DNA from: Burkholderiales bacterium
GTDB lineage: Bacteria; Pseudomonadota; Gammaproteobacteria; Burkholderiales; SG8-41
Direction: 5' to 3'
Assembly (NCBI GenBank): GCA_019635015.1
Contig: JAHCAG010000014.1
Coordinates: 18,234 to 82,233 of the forward strand
DNA: 64,000 nucleotides
Part shown: piece by piece, positions 1-8,065 of the stretch
Layout of the letters: each line of letters opens with the position of its first letter
How positions within the stretch are numbered: position 1 is the stretch's first letter
The notes under the pieces: model-generated
Seen by the model: only the letters and a program-made list of their open reading frames with translations
Databases searched by the model: none
What the model was told of the DNA's origin: nothing
Program-made: the position numbers and the translations under genes

Positions 1-548
1 TGCTGATCTGCGTCAGCGGCGGCTTCCGCACGCTGACCCAGGTCGGGCTGATGGTATTCCTGCCGGTCTACCTCGCATACGAACAGGGTTACTCGCCGAT
101 CGCCATCGGTGTCTGCATGACCGTGCTGCAGGTTGCCGGCCTCATTGCCGGGCCGATCGCCGGACATGTCTCCGACAAATTCGGCCGCCGCCATGTCGTG
201 CTGTCGAGCATGGTGCTCACCGGCCTGACCATCATCGGCATGGTGTTCGCCGGGCAATCCTTCATGTTCATCGTGTTTGTCGCGCTGGTCGGCTTCTTCC
301 TCTATGCGATGCGCCCGGTGATGCAGGCCTGGGGCATCGAGAACACGCCCAAGCGCCTCGCCGGCACCGGCGTCGGCCTGCAGTTCACCATCCTCGCCAT
401 CGGCGGCAGCATCGCACCGGCCACCTTCGGCGTGATCGCCGACACCTGGGGCATCTACACCGCGTTCTATTTCCTCGCTGGCACCATCATCGCCGCCAAC
501 CTGCTGGTCGTGTTCGTGCCCAAGGACAGCGAACGCGCAGTGGCATGA
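1..548 (+). CDS. MFS transporter, C-terminal part (cut by window start)
   Basis: The reading frame is already open at the first base, so only the C-terminal part (about 180 residues) of a major facilitator superfamily permease is visible. It reads as successive hydrophobic helices, with the MFS loop motif G-x-x-S-D-K-F-G-R-R (GHVSDKFGRRHVV) between two helices, which corresponds to the start of the second six-helix half. It would be an inner-membrane secondary transporter; the substrate cannot be told. An internal ATG at 51 is in frame but sits inside a helix and is unlikely to be the start. Its stop overlaps the start of the following receptor-like gene in an ATGA, so the two are translationally coupled. 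Confidence 0.85.
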   Translation, partial: LICVSGGFRTLTQVGLMVFLPVYLAYEQGYSPIAIGVCMTVLQVAGLIAGPIAGHVSDKFGRRHVVLSSMVLTGLTIIGMVFAGQSFMFIVFVALVGFFLYAMRPVMQAWGIENTPKRLAGTGVGLQFTILAIGGSIAPATFGVIADTWGIYTAFYFLAGTIIAANLLVVFVPKDSERAVA

Positions 549-1459
549 CCGCCGGCTGGCATCCGCAGCATGACATCGAGCTGGTGGCCGGCACGCCCGC
601 GGGCGGCGGCCAGGACCGCCCGGCACGTGCGCTGCTGCAGGTGCTTGCCGCCGAAGGCCTGATCGATGTTCCGGCACGGCTCGTCAACATCCCGGGGCGC
701 GGCGGCGGCAATGCCTGGGACCACCTCGCGCGGCATCCCGGCAACCCGCATGTGGTTGCAATCAATTCGCCGACCCTCATCACCAACCGCCAGCTCGGTG
801 TCAGCGATTTTGACGACCGCGCGCTGACGCCGCTGGCGACGCTCTACACCGAATACATCGCCTTCCTGGTGCGCGCGGACTCGGCGATTGCGGATGCCGC
901 GGGCCTGCTGGCAGGGCTGCGCGATCCGGCGGCCGTCACCATCGCGATGGCCACCGCGCGCGGCAACATCAACCACATGGCACTGGCACAGCTCGCGCGC
1001 CATGCCGGCGCCGATCCGCGCGCGCTGCAACTGCATGTCTTCGATTCGGCGCGGCATGCCGTCGCTGACCTGCTCGACGGCAAAGCCGAAGTGGCAGCGA
1101 TCACCGTAGTCAGCGCAGCGCCGGAACTGGCCGCGGGGCGCCTGCGCGCGCTGGCCGTCTCGGCGCCGCAGCGCCTCGGTGATCTCTATGCCGGCACGCC
1201 GGCGTGGAAAGAACTCGGCGTCGATTGCGTGATCGGCACCTGGCGCGGCGTCATCGGCGCCGCCGGCCTCGATGCAGAGCAGGTCGTCTGGTGGGAAAAC
1301 GCGCTGGGCAGGGCCGCTGCCAGCGCCGCCTGGCAGGCGGAGTTGCGGCGCCAGTACTGGCTCGATTCCTGGGCCGGCGCCGCGGCAAGCCGCGACCTCC
1401 TTGAGCGCGAACGCGGGACGCTCGCTCATCTGCTCTCCGACCTCGGCCTCTGCGCCTGA
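545..1459 (+). CDS. Bug/TctC-type solute-binding protein without signal peptide
   Basis: 304 residues that resemble the mature part of tripartite tricarboxylate transporter (TTT) receptors: an N-terminal beta strand followed by G-T-P-A-G-G-G-Q-D-R-P-A-R, the equivalent of the PPGG-x-x-D-x-x-A-R ligand loop, then later Bug-like segments (GNINHMALAQLA, WRGVIGAAGL). Family members normally start with a Sec signal peptide; here the first ATG lies directly ahead of the ligand-binding strand and no upstream start codon exists in the frame. It overlaps the MFS gene by ATGA. Either the protein works in the cytoplasm, for example as a ligand sensor or an enzyme-like partner of the MFS, or it is a decayed receptor. 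The frame is intact. Confidence 0.7.
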   Translation: MTAGWHPQHDIELVAGTPAGGGQDRPARALLQVLAAEGLIDVPARLVNIPGRGGGNAWDHLARHPGNPHVVAINSPTLITNRQLGVSDFDDRALTPLATLYTEYIAFLVRADSAIADAAGLLAGLRDPAAVTIAMATARGNINHMALAQLARHAGADPRALQLHVFDSARHAVADLLDGKAEVAAITVVSAAPELAAGRLRALAVSAPQRLGDLYAGTPAWKELGVDCVIGTWRGVIGAAGLDAEQVVWWENALGRAAASAAWQAELRRQYWLDSWAGAAASRDLLERERGTLAHLLSDLGLCA

Positions 1460-1476
1460 GCTGCCCTTATTCGTTT

Positions 1477-1503
1477 TAAGTATTTGATTTTATTAATCAA
1501 TTT
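1477..1503 (+). repeat. AT-rich dispersed element, copy A
   Basis: TAAGTATTTGATTTTATT followed by AATCAATTT, in the 125-bp gap before the gene at 1585. It is one of six copies of the same AT-rich element in this GC-rich window (others near 10960, 31908, 39023, 43310 and 51855). Its TTGATT and TTAATC strings do not make a well-spaced sigma-70 promoter with anything downstream, so I do not call it a promoter. Confidence 0.6.
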
Positions 1504-1584
1504 GCAATTCCCCGCTGTGGTATCCTTGACGCCCCGCGCCGCAACAGGCGGCGCCCCGCAGTCATCCCATCGGAGTCGGCAACA

Positions 1585-2145
1585 ATGAAGACCGAAGTGC
1601 ATGTCCACGGCAGCGTTTTCCTGTGCAAAGGCGTGCGCCTGGCGCAGGTCGAACTCGCGCTGCGACCCTGGCTGGATTACGTGGACGCCGACCACATCGC
1701 CGACGCCAAGAGCCTGGAACGCGATGAACCGGGCATCGTCTATGACGCCGGCGAACGCGTGGTCAGCATCTGCTGGACCGGCGATGTCGGCCGCAGCTTC
1801 CACAACAAGCTGACCGAGGCCTGCAACAATCTCGGACCGCTGACCGAATACGCCTCGGAAGTGGAAATCACCTACTACCAGGACAGCGGCGAGGACGAGT
1901 TCCACCAGTTCTTCGTCGGCCCCACGCCTGAAGCGATCCACGAATTCCGCCGCCAGTGCGTGGTGGAGGACATCAACCACATGCTGTCGCGCCACCTCGG
2001 CAAGCAGGAAGTCGAGGAAGTCACATCGCTGGTGACGAAGATGTTCGACGCCCACACCCCGCAGAAAACATCGGGCAGCGGCTCTGCAACGACCGGCAGC
2101 TCAACCGTCATTCCGCTGCATCCGCGCAACCGGCATCTGCATTAA
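1585..2145 (+). CDS. conserved hypothetical protein, acidic, 186 aa
   Basis: An acidic soluble protein with no signal peptide or membrane segment. It begins K-T-E-V-H-V-H-G-S-V and contains W-L-D-Y-V-D-A-D-H, a conserved-looking D-E-P-G-I-V-Y-D and C-W-T-G-D-V-G-R-S-F, then an acidic E-V-E-I-T-Y-Y strand; the last 30 residues are low-complexity Ser/Thr. The layout resembles a family of uncharacterised betaproteobacterial proteins (possibly DUF6806; from memory, not checked). Start ATG 1585 has a GGAG-like site about ten bases upstream. It stands alone, convergent with the TRIC gene. Function unknown. Confidence 0.75.
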   Translation: MKTEVHVHGSVFLCKGVRLAQVELALRPWLDYVDADHIADAKSLERDEPGIVYDAGERVVSICWTGDVGRSFHNKLTEACNNLGPLTEYASEVEITYYQDSGEDEFHQFFVGPTPEAIHEFRRQCVVEDINHMLSRHLGKQEVEEVTSLVTKMFDAHTPQKTSGSGSATTGSSTVIPLHPRNRHLH

Positions 2146-2199
2146 AAACAATGCAGAGTGCCGAGTGATGAGTGCAGAGCGGAAAACCTGCCGCTGCGC

Positions 2200-2841
2200 T
2201 TAATCCGGCTTTCCGGAGTCACCCAACCTTAGCGCGGGCACCCGGAGATCGAGGAAGATCGCGGCAAAACGGATCAGCACGATTGCCGCCATGCCGGCAT
2301 AGGCAGCGGTTGCACGCTCGAAACCACCGCCCTGCAGCAGCAGGTACAGCACGATTCCTGCAATCGCCGCGGTGGCGTAGATCTCGCGATTGCGGAGCAG
2401 CAGCGGAATCTCCGCCAGCAGCATGTCGCGGAACACGCCGCCGGCGACGCCGGTCATGGTACCGAGGATCACGACGATGATGCCGCCGGAACCGGCGGCC
2501 TCGGCAATGCGCGCGCCGCTGATCGCGAACAACGCCAGCCCCAGCGCGTCCGCCGCCAGCAGTGCGCGCAGCGGAATATCGCGAAAACGCACCAGCAGCA
2601 ATGTCAGCAGCGTCGCCACGAGGATGGTCCACAGGTAACCGGTGTCGGCCATCCAGAACACCGGATTGCGGTCCATCAGCAGATCGCGCAGCGTGCCGCC
2701 GCCGATGGCGGTCACCGTCGCAATCACCAGCACGCCGAACCAGTCGAGGTGTTTGCGGCCGGCGGCAAGCACGCCGCTGACGGCGAACACGGCAACGCCG
2801 AGGTAATCCATCAGCTGCAGCGGTGTGATCGAAAGGTTCAT
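2200..2841 (-). CDS. TRIC cation channel family (UPF0126/YicG-like) membrane protein
   Basis: 213 residues, almost entirely hydrophobic, with about seven transmembrane segments. The family's internal duplication is visible: two copies of a helix-breaking Gly-rich motif, G-G-G-T-L-R-D-L-L near residue 48 and G-G-V-F-R-D-M-L near residue 134, each following a T-x-x-G-G/A-G pattern. Known prokaryotic TRIC proteins are trimeric potassium-permeable channels; the physiological role of YicG-type members is not settled. Length is typical (about 205 aa). It is monocistronic on the minus strand, downstream of the thiamine-diphosphate enzyme cluster with an 85-bp gap, so it could be read through from that operon. 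Confidence 0.88.
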   Translation of the reverse strand: MNLSITPLQLMDYLGVAVFAVSGVLAAGRKHLDWFGVLVIATVTAIGGGTLRDLLMDRNPVFWMADTGYLWTILVATLLTLLLVRFRDIPLRALLAADALGLALFAISGARIAEAAGSGGIIVVILGTMTGVAGGVFRDMLLAEIPLLLRNREIYATAAIAGIVLYLLLQGGGFERATAAYAGMAAIVLIRFAAIFLDLRVPALRLGDSGKPD

Positions 2842-2926
2842 CGGCAGCAGCCTATCAGGGTTCGGAGAGCGCCGGACCAGCGGCGCGAAGCGTCCGCTGC
2901 ATCCGGCGCAAGGCCGGCCCGGTCCG

Positions 2927-4624
2927 TCAGGATCCGGGCTGGCGCTTCTTCAGCGCGTCCTTGCGGAAGCTGATCGTCGCCTCCGGATCGACCTTGACGT
3001 GGATGATCGCCGGCTTGCCCGCCTTCAGCGCGTCGCGCAGCGCATCGGCGGTCTCGCCGGGCGCCGTCGGGTGATAACCATTGCCGCCGGTCAGTTTCAT
3101 GACCTCGTCGAAACGCGGGCTGTGGACATGGGCGCCGATGTAGCGCTCGTTGTAGAAATCGCGCTGGTAGGCGATTTCCGAGCCCCAGGTGCCGTTGTCC
3201 ATGACGATGCCGATGGCGGGGATGTTGCTCGCCACCGCGGTGGTCATCTCGCCCATGGTCATGCCGAAGCCGCCGTCGCCCATCAGCGAGATCGCGCGGC
3301 GATGCGGCGCCGCGACCTGGGCGCCCAGCGCCGCGGAGTAGGAAAAGCCGACCATGCCGCAGTCGAGCGGCGTCAGCAGCGCCGGCGCCTCGTAACAGGG
3401 CAGCTGATCCGTGGCCTGGAAGCCGGTGGTGCCGGCGTCAAGCGAAAAAATCGCGTTGCGCGGCGCCGCCTTCCTGACCTCGGCATAGATCACGTCCGGA
3501 TGCATCGGCGTGCCGTCACGCGAACCCGAGGCTTCGCGTTCAGCCCACAGCGCGGCGCGCGCCTTGAAATACTGCTCGTTGCGCGCCTGCCACGGTGCCG
3601 CGCCGGCGGCAACCGGCGCCATCAGCGCGAGCAGGCCGTCGATCACCGCGCCGGCATCGGCGGCGGCCGCCAGTGCAACCGGGAAATAACGCCCCAGCGC
3701 CAGCGGATCTATGTCGACCTGGATGATTTTCGCGGTCGGCGAGATGTCGGTGTATTTGTAGAAGGTGGTGTTGAAGCCGAGGCGTGTGCCGAGCGCGATG
3801 ATCAAATCAGCCTCGCGCGTCAGCTGGCTCGCCACCGGGTTGCCGCGGGGACCGACACCGGCGGCGTGGAACTTGAAGTCCACCGGCAGGATGTCGGCGT
3901 GTCCCGCCGAACTGGTCACCGGAATCTGCAGCTTTTCGGCGAGCGCGGCGAGTTTGCCGCTCGCGCGTGCCCACTTGATGCCGGCACCGGCGTGGATCAC
4001 CGGCTTTTTCGCGGCAAGGATCAGCTTCTGGATCTCGGCCAGCACTGCGGCATCCGCGGCCGGCGGCCGGATGTCCGGCAGGCCCTGCGGCAGGTCGACC
4101 TCGATGTCGTGGTTGAAAATATCGCGCGGGATGTTGACCACCACCGGCCCGCGGCGGCCGGCGTTGGCGATGCGGAAGGCCTCGAGGATGAACTCGGGGA
4201 TGCGATCGGGGCGCGGCACCGTCATCACGCGTTTGGTCACCGGCAGGAACAGCGTGTTTTGATCAATTTCTTGGAACGCGTCGCGCCCGAGGTGTTCGGT
4301 CGCCGCGAGCCCGGTGATCGCCACCACCGGCGAGTAGGCAAACTTCGCCTGCGCCAGGCCCAGCACCATGTTCGCCGAGCCGGGGCCGGCCTGGCCGCAG
4401 ATGAACACGCCCGGCGTCTGGGTGACGCGGCCGTAGGCATCGGCCATGTGCGTGCCGCAGTTCTCGTGACGCACGCCGATGTATTCGATCTCGTCCTTGA
4501 GGTCGTACAGCGCGTCGTACATCTCCAGCGTGCTCGAGCCCATCAGGCCGAACACCTTTTTCACGCCGGCGACGCGCAGCGCCTCGACCGCGGCGACGCC
4601 GCAGCGCATTTTCTTCATGGCCAT
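2927..4624 (-). CDS. thiamine-diphosphate-dependent enzyme, acetolactate synthase/acyl-transferase-like
   Basis: 565 residues with the three-domain layout of the POX/AHAS family. The N-terminal Pyr domain holds the catalytic glutamate (R-H-E-N-C, Glu54) and a G-P-G-S-A-N loop; the middle domain follows; the C-terminal PP domain has the cofactor motif M-G-D-G-G-F ... D-N-G-T-W-G. The substrate cannot be read off: acetolactate synthase, sulfoacetaldehyde acetyltransferase-like and 2-oxoacid decarboxylases all fit, and no regulatory small subunit lies nearby, which argues against a biosynthetic AHAS. Start ATG 4624 is preceded by AGGAGAA; a longer open frame upstream overlaps the dehydrogenase gene and is rejected. 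It is the second gene after a D-2-hydroxyacid dehydrogenase (29-bp gap), so a catabolic pathway for a 2-oxo or 2-hydroxy acid is likely. Confidence 0.85.
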   Translation of the reverse strand: MAMKKMRCGVAAVEALRVAGVKKVFGLMGSSTLEMYDALYDLKDEIEYIGVRHENCGTHMADAYGRVTQTPGVFICGQAGPGSANMVLGLAQAKFAYSPVVAITGLAATEHLGRDAFQEIDQNTLFLPVTKRVMTVPRPDRIPEFILEAFRIANAGRRGPVVVNIPRDIFNHDIEVDLPQGLPDIRPPAADAAVLAEIQKLILAAKKPVIHAGAGIKWARASGKLAALAEKLQIPVTSSAGHADILPVDFKFHAAGVGPRGNPVASQLTREADLIIALGTRLGFNTTFYKYTDISPTAKIIQVDIDPLALGRYFPVALAAAADAGAVIDGLLALMAPVAAGAAPWQARNEQYFKARAALWAEREASGSRDGTPMHPDVIYAEVRKAAPRNAIFSLDAGTTGFQATDQLPCYEAPALLTPLDCGMVGFSYSAALGAQVAAPHRRAISLMGDGGFGMTMGEMTTAVASNIPAIGIVMDNGTWGSEIAYQRDFYNERYIGAHVHSPRFDEVMKLTGGNGYHPTAPGETADALRDALKAGKPAIIHVKVDPEATISFRKDALKKRQPGS

Positions 4625-4653
4625 GCCTTGTTCTCCTCTGTTGCGTTGTTGCG

Positions 4654-5625
4654 TTATTTCTTCAGCACTTCCGGGTTGGCGACGTTGACCGGCTTGCCGT
4701 CGATGAAGGCAAGGATCTGCTCGACCGCCGTGCCGTAATAGGCCTCGTAGGTGCGTTCCTCGACATAACCCAGGTGCGGCGTGCACAGCACATTGTCCAT
4801 GCCGATCAGCGGATGGGCAGCATTGAGCACCGGCTCATCCTCGTAGACATCGATCGCGGCGCGGCCGGGGCGCCCCGCCTTCAGCGCATTGACCAGTGCA
4901 CCCTTCGCGATGATCGGCGCGCGGCTGGTGTTGACGATCAGCGCCGTGGTTTTCATGCGCGCCAGGTCCTCGGCGGTGACGATTCCGCGGGTGCCGTCAT
5001 TCAGCGGCAAATGGAGCGATATCACGTCGGATTCCGAAAAGAAGGCTTCGCGGCTGGGCGCGACTTCGTAGCCGGCCGCTTTCGCCTTGGCCGTCGAACC
5101 GTCCCGCCCCCAGCACCAGACGCGCATGCCGAAAGCCTTGCCGACCTGTGCCACCAGGCTGCCAATGCGGCCGTAGGCATAAACGCCCAGCGTCTTGCCC
5201 GACAGGCCCGTGCCGACCGAGCCCTGCCACTGCCCGCTCTTCAGGCGCTGTGCCTCCTGCGGGATGCGGCGCAGCGCGGCGAGGATCAGCCCCCAGGCCA
5301 GTTCGGCCGTCGGGTTGGGGTTGCCGGCGCCGCCGGCCGAAACCACGACACCTTTCTCGGTGCAGGCGGCCATGTCAATGTGATTCGCATTGCGCCCGGT
5401 CTGGCTGATCAGTTTCAGCTGCGGCAGTTTCTCCAGCACCGCGCGCGGCATTTTCGAACGCTGCTGGGTCAGCACGACAACGTCGGCGTCCTGCAGGCGC
5501 GCTGCCAGCTTCGCCGGATCCTTCTCGGTGTCAGTGAACGCGACCAGTTCATGGCCGGCAAGCTTCTTCGCGCAATCCAGCCTGCGGAAAGCGTCCTGGT
5601 AGTCATCGATGATGGCGATTTTCAT
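4654..5625 (-). CDS. D-2-hydroxyacid dehydrogenase family protein
   Basis: 323 residues with the full layout of NAD-dependent D-isomer hydroxyacid dehydrogenases: a split substrate domain around a Rossmann domain, and the catalytic triad Arg in N-T-S-R-A-P, Glu in Y-E-D-E-P and His in T-P-H-L-G. The nucleotide loop reads G-V-Y-A-Y-G-R-I-G, so the second glycine of GxGxxG is Ala, an unusual but tolerated change. It probably interconverts a 2-oxoacid and a D-2-hydroxyacid in the cytoplasm. The ATG at 5625 has GGAGG eight bases upstream; a GTG nine bases earlier directly abuts that site and is less likely. Forms an operon with the TPP enzyme and probably with the MFS genes before it. Confidence 0.88.
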   Translation of the reverse strand: MKIAIIDDYQDAFRRLDCAKKLAGHELVAFTDTEKDPAKLAARLQDADVVVLTQQRSKMPRAVLEKLPQLKLISQTGRNANHIDMAACTEKGVVVSAGGAGNPNPTAELAWGLILAALRRIPQEAQRLKSGQWQGSVGTGLSGKTLGVYAYGRIGSLVAQVGKAFGMRVWCWGRDGSTAKAKAAGYEVAPSREAFFSESDVISLHLPLNDGTRGIVTAEDLARMKTTALIVNTSRAPIIAKGALVNALKAGRPGRAAIDVYEDEPVLNAAHPLIGMDNVLCTPHLGYVEERTYEAYYGTAVEQILAFIDGKPVNVANPEVLKK

Positions 5626-5665
5626 GGTGTGCACCTCCGGAAAAAGCGGTTGATGGCAATGATTT

Positions 5666-6799
5666 TCAGCGCCGCCGGCTGATTACGCCGCCGACGCCCA
5701 GCATGGCGGCGTTGGCCAGGAATACCGGCGTCACGCCGAATGCGGTGCCGATGGCGCCGAAGAACAGCGGCACGACGATATGGGTCAGGTTGTTGATGCT
5801 CATGCGCAGGCCCAGCGCCTCGCCGGAACGTCCTTCGGGCGCGCGCGCATAGATCATCATCAGCGTCAGCGGCTGGCCGCAGCCGGTGCCAAGGCCGAGC
5901 AGGAAGGCAATCGCCGCGAGCAGCAGGCCGCTCTCGACCAGCGGGAACAGCAGGTAGGTTCCGGCGGCGATGAAAATGGAGCCCACCAGCACCCGCTCCT
6001 CGCCGAGCCGCGAGACGATCTGCGGGAGGATGATGCGCACGAGGAAAGCTGCGGCGGCGAACATCGCCAGCACCACCCCGATCGCGGAAGCGGAAAGTCC
6101 GATCGCATGGCCGTAGATCGGCATATAGAACTGGAAAAGGTCGATGGCGGTGAGGATGATGCCGCTGGTGATCAGCGTGCGCCGCAGGGGGACGTTGCCC
6201 AGCAGCCCCACCGCATAACCGCCGGCCTCCTCGTTTTTCGACTTGCCGCCGCTCAAGGCCGCCAGCCCGCGACCCGCGCCGAACAGGATGAAGGCCGCAA
6301 CCACCGGGAACACCGCGATGCACAGGTAGCCGGCGGCATGACCGAAGGTGTCAATGGCAAATCCGGCGATCAGCGGGCCGACAAAACCGCCGGAAGCAAT
6401 CATCAGGCTCAGGTTGCTGAAGTTGCGGGTGCGTGCTTCGACGCTGCTCAGCCTGCCGATCAGGCTCTGCATCGACACGTTGTAGAACACGAAGGAAAAA
6501 CCGATCAGCAGCGCCGACAGGTAGAGCATGTTGAGCGAGGGCAGCAGGCCGGGCAGCAGCAGCGACAGTGCGATGCCCAGGCTGCCCAGCGCCAGCGGCC
6601 AGCGCACGCCGAAACGGTCCGACAACTTGCCGGCATACAGCGCGAGCAGCATCGGACACAGCGAATACAGCGCGACAATCACGCCGAGCATGATCTGCGG
6701 GGCACCGAGCTCGAGCGCAAACAGCGACACCAGCACCTTGCTGCCGCGGAAAGCGCTCATGTTGATCAGCACAACCAGCAGGGCCAGGGCAATCGGCAC
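5666..6799 (-). CDS. MFS transporter (second of a sister pair)
   Basis: 377 residues, twelve predicted helices, with the MFS loop A-G-K-L-S-D-R-F-G-V-R after helix 2. It is clearly a sister of the gene just upstream: both share F/Y-A-L-E-L-G-A at the end of helix 1 and A-G-(K/R)-(L/I)-(S/A)-D-R-(F/Y)-G, and they have the same loop lengths. GTG 6799 was chosen as start because GAGGAGA lies just upstream, directly after the stop of the preceding gene; a longer TTG start at 6853 would overlap that gene by 40 bases. It is an inner-membrane permease, presumably for the substrate of the adjacent TPP enzyme and dehydrogenase. Confidence 0.87.
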   Translation of the reverse strand: MPIALALLVVLINMSAFRGSKVLVSLFALELGAPQIMLGVIVALYSLCPMLLALYAGKLSDRFGVRWPLALGSLGIALSLLLPGLLPSLNMLYLSALLIGFSFVFYNVSMQSLIGRLSSVEARTRNFSNLSLMIASGGFVGPLIAGFAIDTFGHAAGYLCIAVFPVVAAFILFGAGRGLAALSGGKSKNEEAGGYAVGLLGNVPLRRTLITSGIILTAIDLFQFYMPIYGHAIGLSASAIGVVLAMFAAAAFLVRIILPQIVSRLGEERVLVGSIFIAAGTYLLFPLVESGLLLAAIAFLLGLGTGCGQPLTLMMIYARAPEGRSGEALGLRMSINNLTHIVVPLFFGAIGTAFGVTPVFLANAAMLGVGGVISRRR

Positions 6800-6812
6800 G
6801 CGGCGTCTCTCC

Positions 6813-7982
6813 TCAGGCCGTCCGCTTGCGGGCGTACCAGTTGCCCGCGGCAATCACGCCGGCACTGACCCAGAACACCGGTGCGAGGCCGAAAACGGAA
6901 CCCACGGCGCCGAACAGCGCCGGCACCACAACGTGCATCGAATTGTTGATCGCGATGCGCAGGCCCAGCGATTCGCCGCCGCGCCCCGCGGGCGCATGGC
7001 GGTAACACAGCACCACCGTCAGCGGCTGACCCATGCCCATGCCAAGACCCAGTGCAAAACAGATTGCGCCCAGCACGGTGGCATGTGTGACAAACGGGAT
7101 CAGCGTGAACATGGCCGAGGCGAGGAACAGGGAATACAGCAGCGTCTTTTCCTCGCCGTGACTGGCCGTCAGGACGGGCAGCAGTGCGCGCGACACAAAA
7201 GTCGCCGCGGCGGCGGCGCCAAGAATCATGCCGATGGCCGAGGCCGACAGGCCGATCTGGTGCCCGTACAGCGGAATGTAGAGCTGGAACAGGTCGATGC
7301 CGGTCATCACCACCGCACTGGCAATCAGCACACGGCGCATGTCCATGTCGCGGAACAGATCCGTCATGCGCTGCCCGGCAGGTGCCGGCGCCGGCCGCCG
7401 GTGGCGCGGGATGCGCTTGGCAAAGACGGAAATCGCCAGCAGCGAGCTCAAGCACAGCAGTCCCAGGAACACGAAGGTCGGGACATGGCCGGCATGGTCG
7501 ATCGAAAATCCGGCAAAAACCGGACCGGTGAAATCGGCCACGGCGACAATCAGCGCATAGTTGTTGAAATTGCGGGTGCGTGCCTGGCCCTCGCCCAGCA
7601 GACCGACCAGCGACTGGAAGGCCACCTGCCCGATGATGAAGCCGAGACCGGTGACTGCAGCGGCCACAAACAGCAGCGGCAGGCTTGGCGCCATCCACGG
7701 CAGCGCAATCGCGACCGAGCAGACCAGCATGCCGACGATGATCGGCACGCGCGCGCCATAACGGTCGGCAATGCGTCCGGCGTATACCGCCAGCAGCAGC
7801 GGGAACACGCCATAGGTCGCGAGCAGCAGGCCGATGTGCAGCGGACTCGCCCCGAGTTCCAGCGCATACAGGGTGTTCAGCACGCGCGCGCCCTTGTAGG
7901 CGCTGTTCCACAGCACCACCACCGCCATGATCTGGTAGATGGTGATGAGACGGTTCTGGAGCGCGGCGGACGGGGCGGACAT
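6813..7982 (-). CDS. MFS transporter (first of a sister pair)
   Basis: 389 residues with the twelve-helix MFS pattern and the loop motif A-G-R-I-A-D-R-Y-G-A-R between helices 2 and 3. The ATG at 7982 is the first gene of a minus-strand cluster of two MFS proteins, the hydroxyacid dehydrogenase and the TPP enzyme (gaps 13, 40 and 29 bp). The 83 bp to the divergent MFS gene at 8066 must hold both promoters, but no clear -35/-10 pair stands out. The tandem sister permeases may split uptake and efflux or carry related acids; that is inference. Confidence 0.87.
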   Translation of the reverse strand: MSAPSAALQNRLITIYQIMAVVVLWNSAYKGARVLNTLYALELGASPLHIGLLLATYGVFPLLLAVYAGRIADRYGARVPIIVGMLVCSVAIALPWMAPSLPLLFVAAAVTGLGFIIGQVAFQSLVGLLGEGQARTRNFNNYALIVAVADFTGPVFAGFSIDHAGHVPTFVFLGLLCLSSLLAISVFAKRIPRHRRPAPAPAGQRMTDLFRDMDMRRVLIASAVVMTGIDLFQLYIPLYGHQIGLSASAIGMILGAAAAATFVSRALLPVLTASHGEEKTLLYSLFLASAMFTLIPFVTHATVLGAICFALGLGMGMGQPLTVVLCYRHAPAGRGGESLGLRIAINNSMHVVVPALFGAVGSVFGLAPVFWVSAGVIAAGNWYARKRTA

Positions 7983-8065
7983 GGGAGACCGGCATTTTAC
8001 CGCAGCAGGACACGGAGCCCGGCACCAAGTCCATGAAGTAGAATGCCTTCCTTTGTCCGCAAGAC

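Noticed and set aside
2825..4738. Long antisense frame (637 codons) opposite the TPP enzyme
   Set aside because: It is the mirror of a clearly coding gene in GC-rich DNA, is Arg/Gly/Ala-rich and resembles no protein.
6800..6853. Longer TTG start for the second MFS gene
   Set aside because: It overlaps the upstream gene by 40 bases, while GTG 6799 has a good ribosome-binding site right after that gene's stop.
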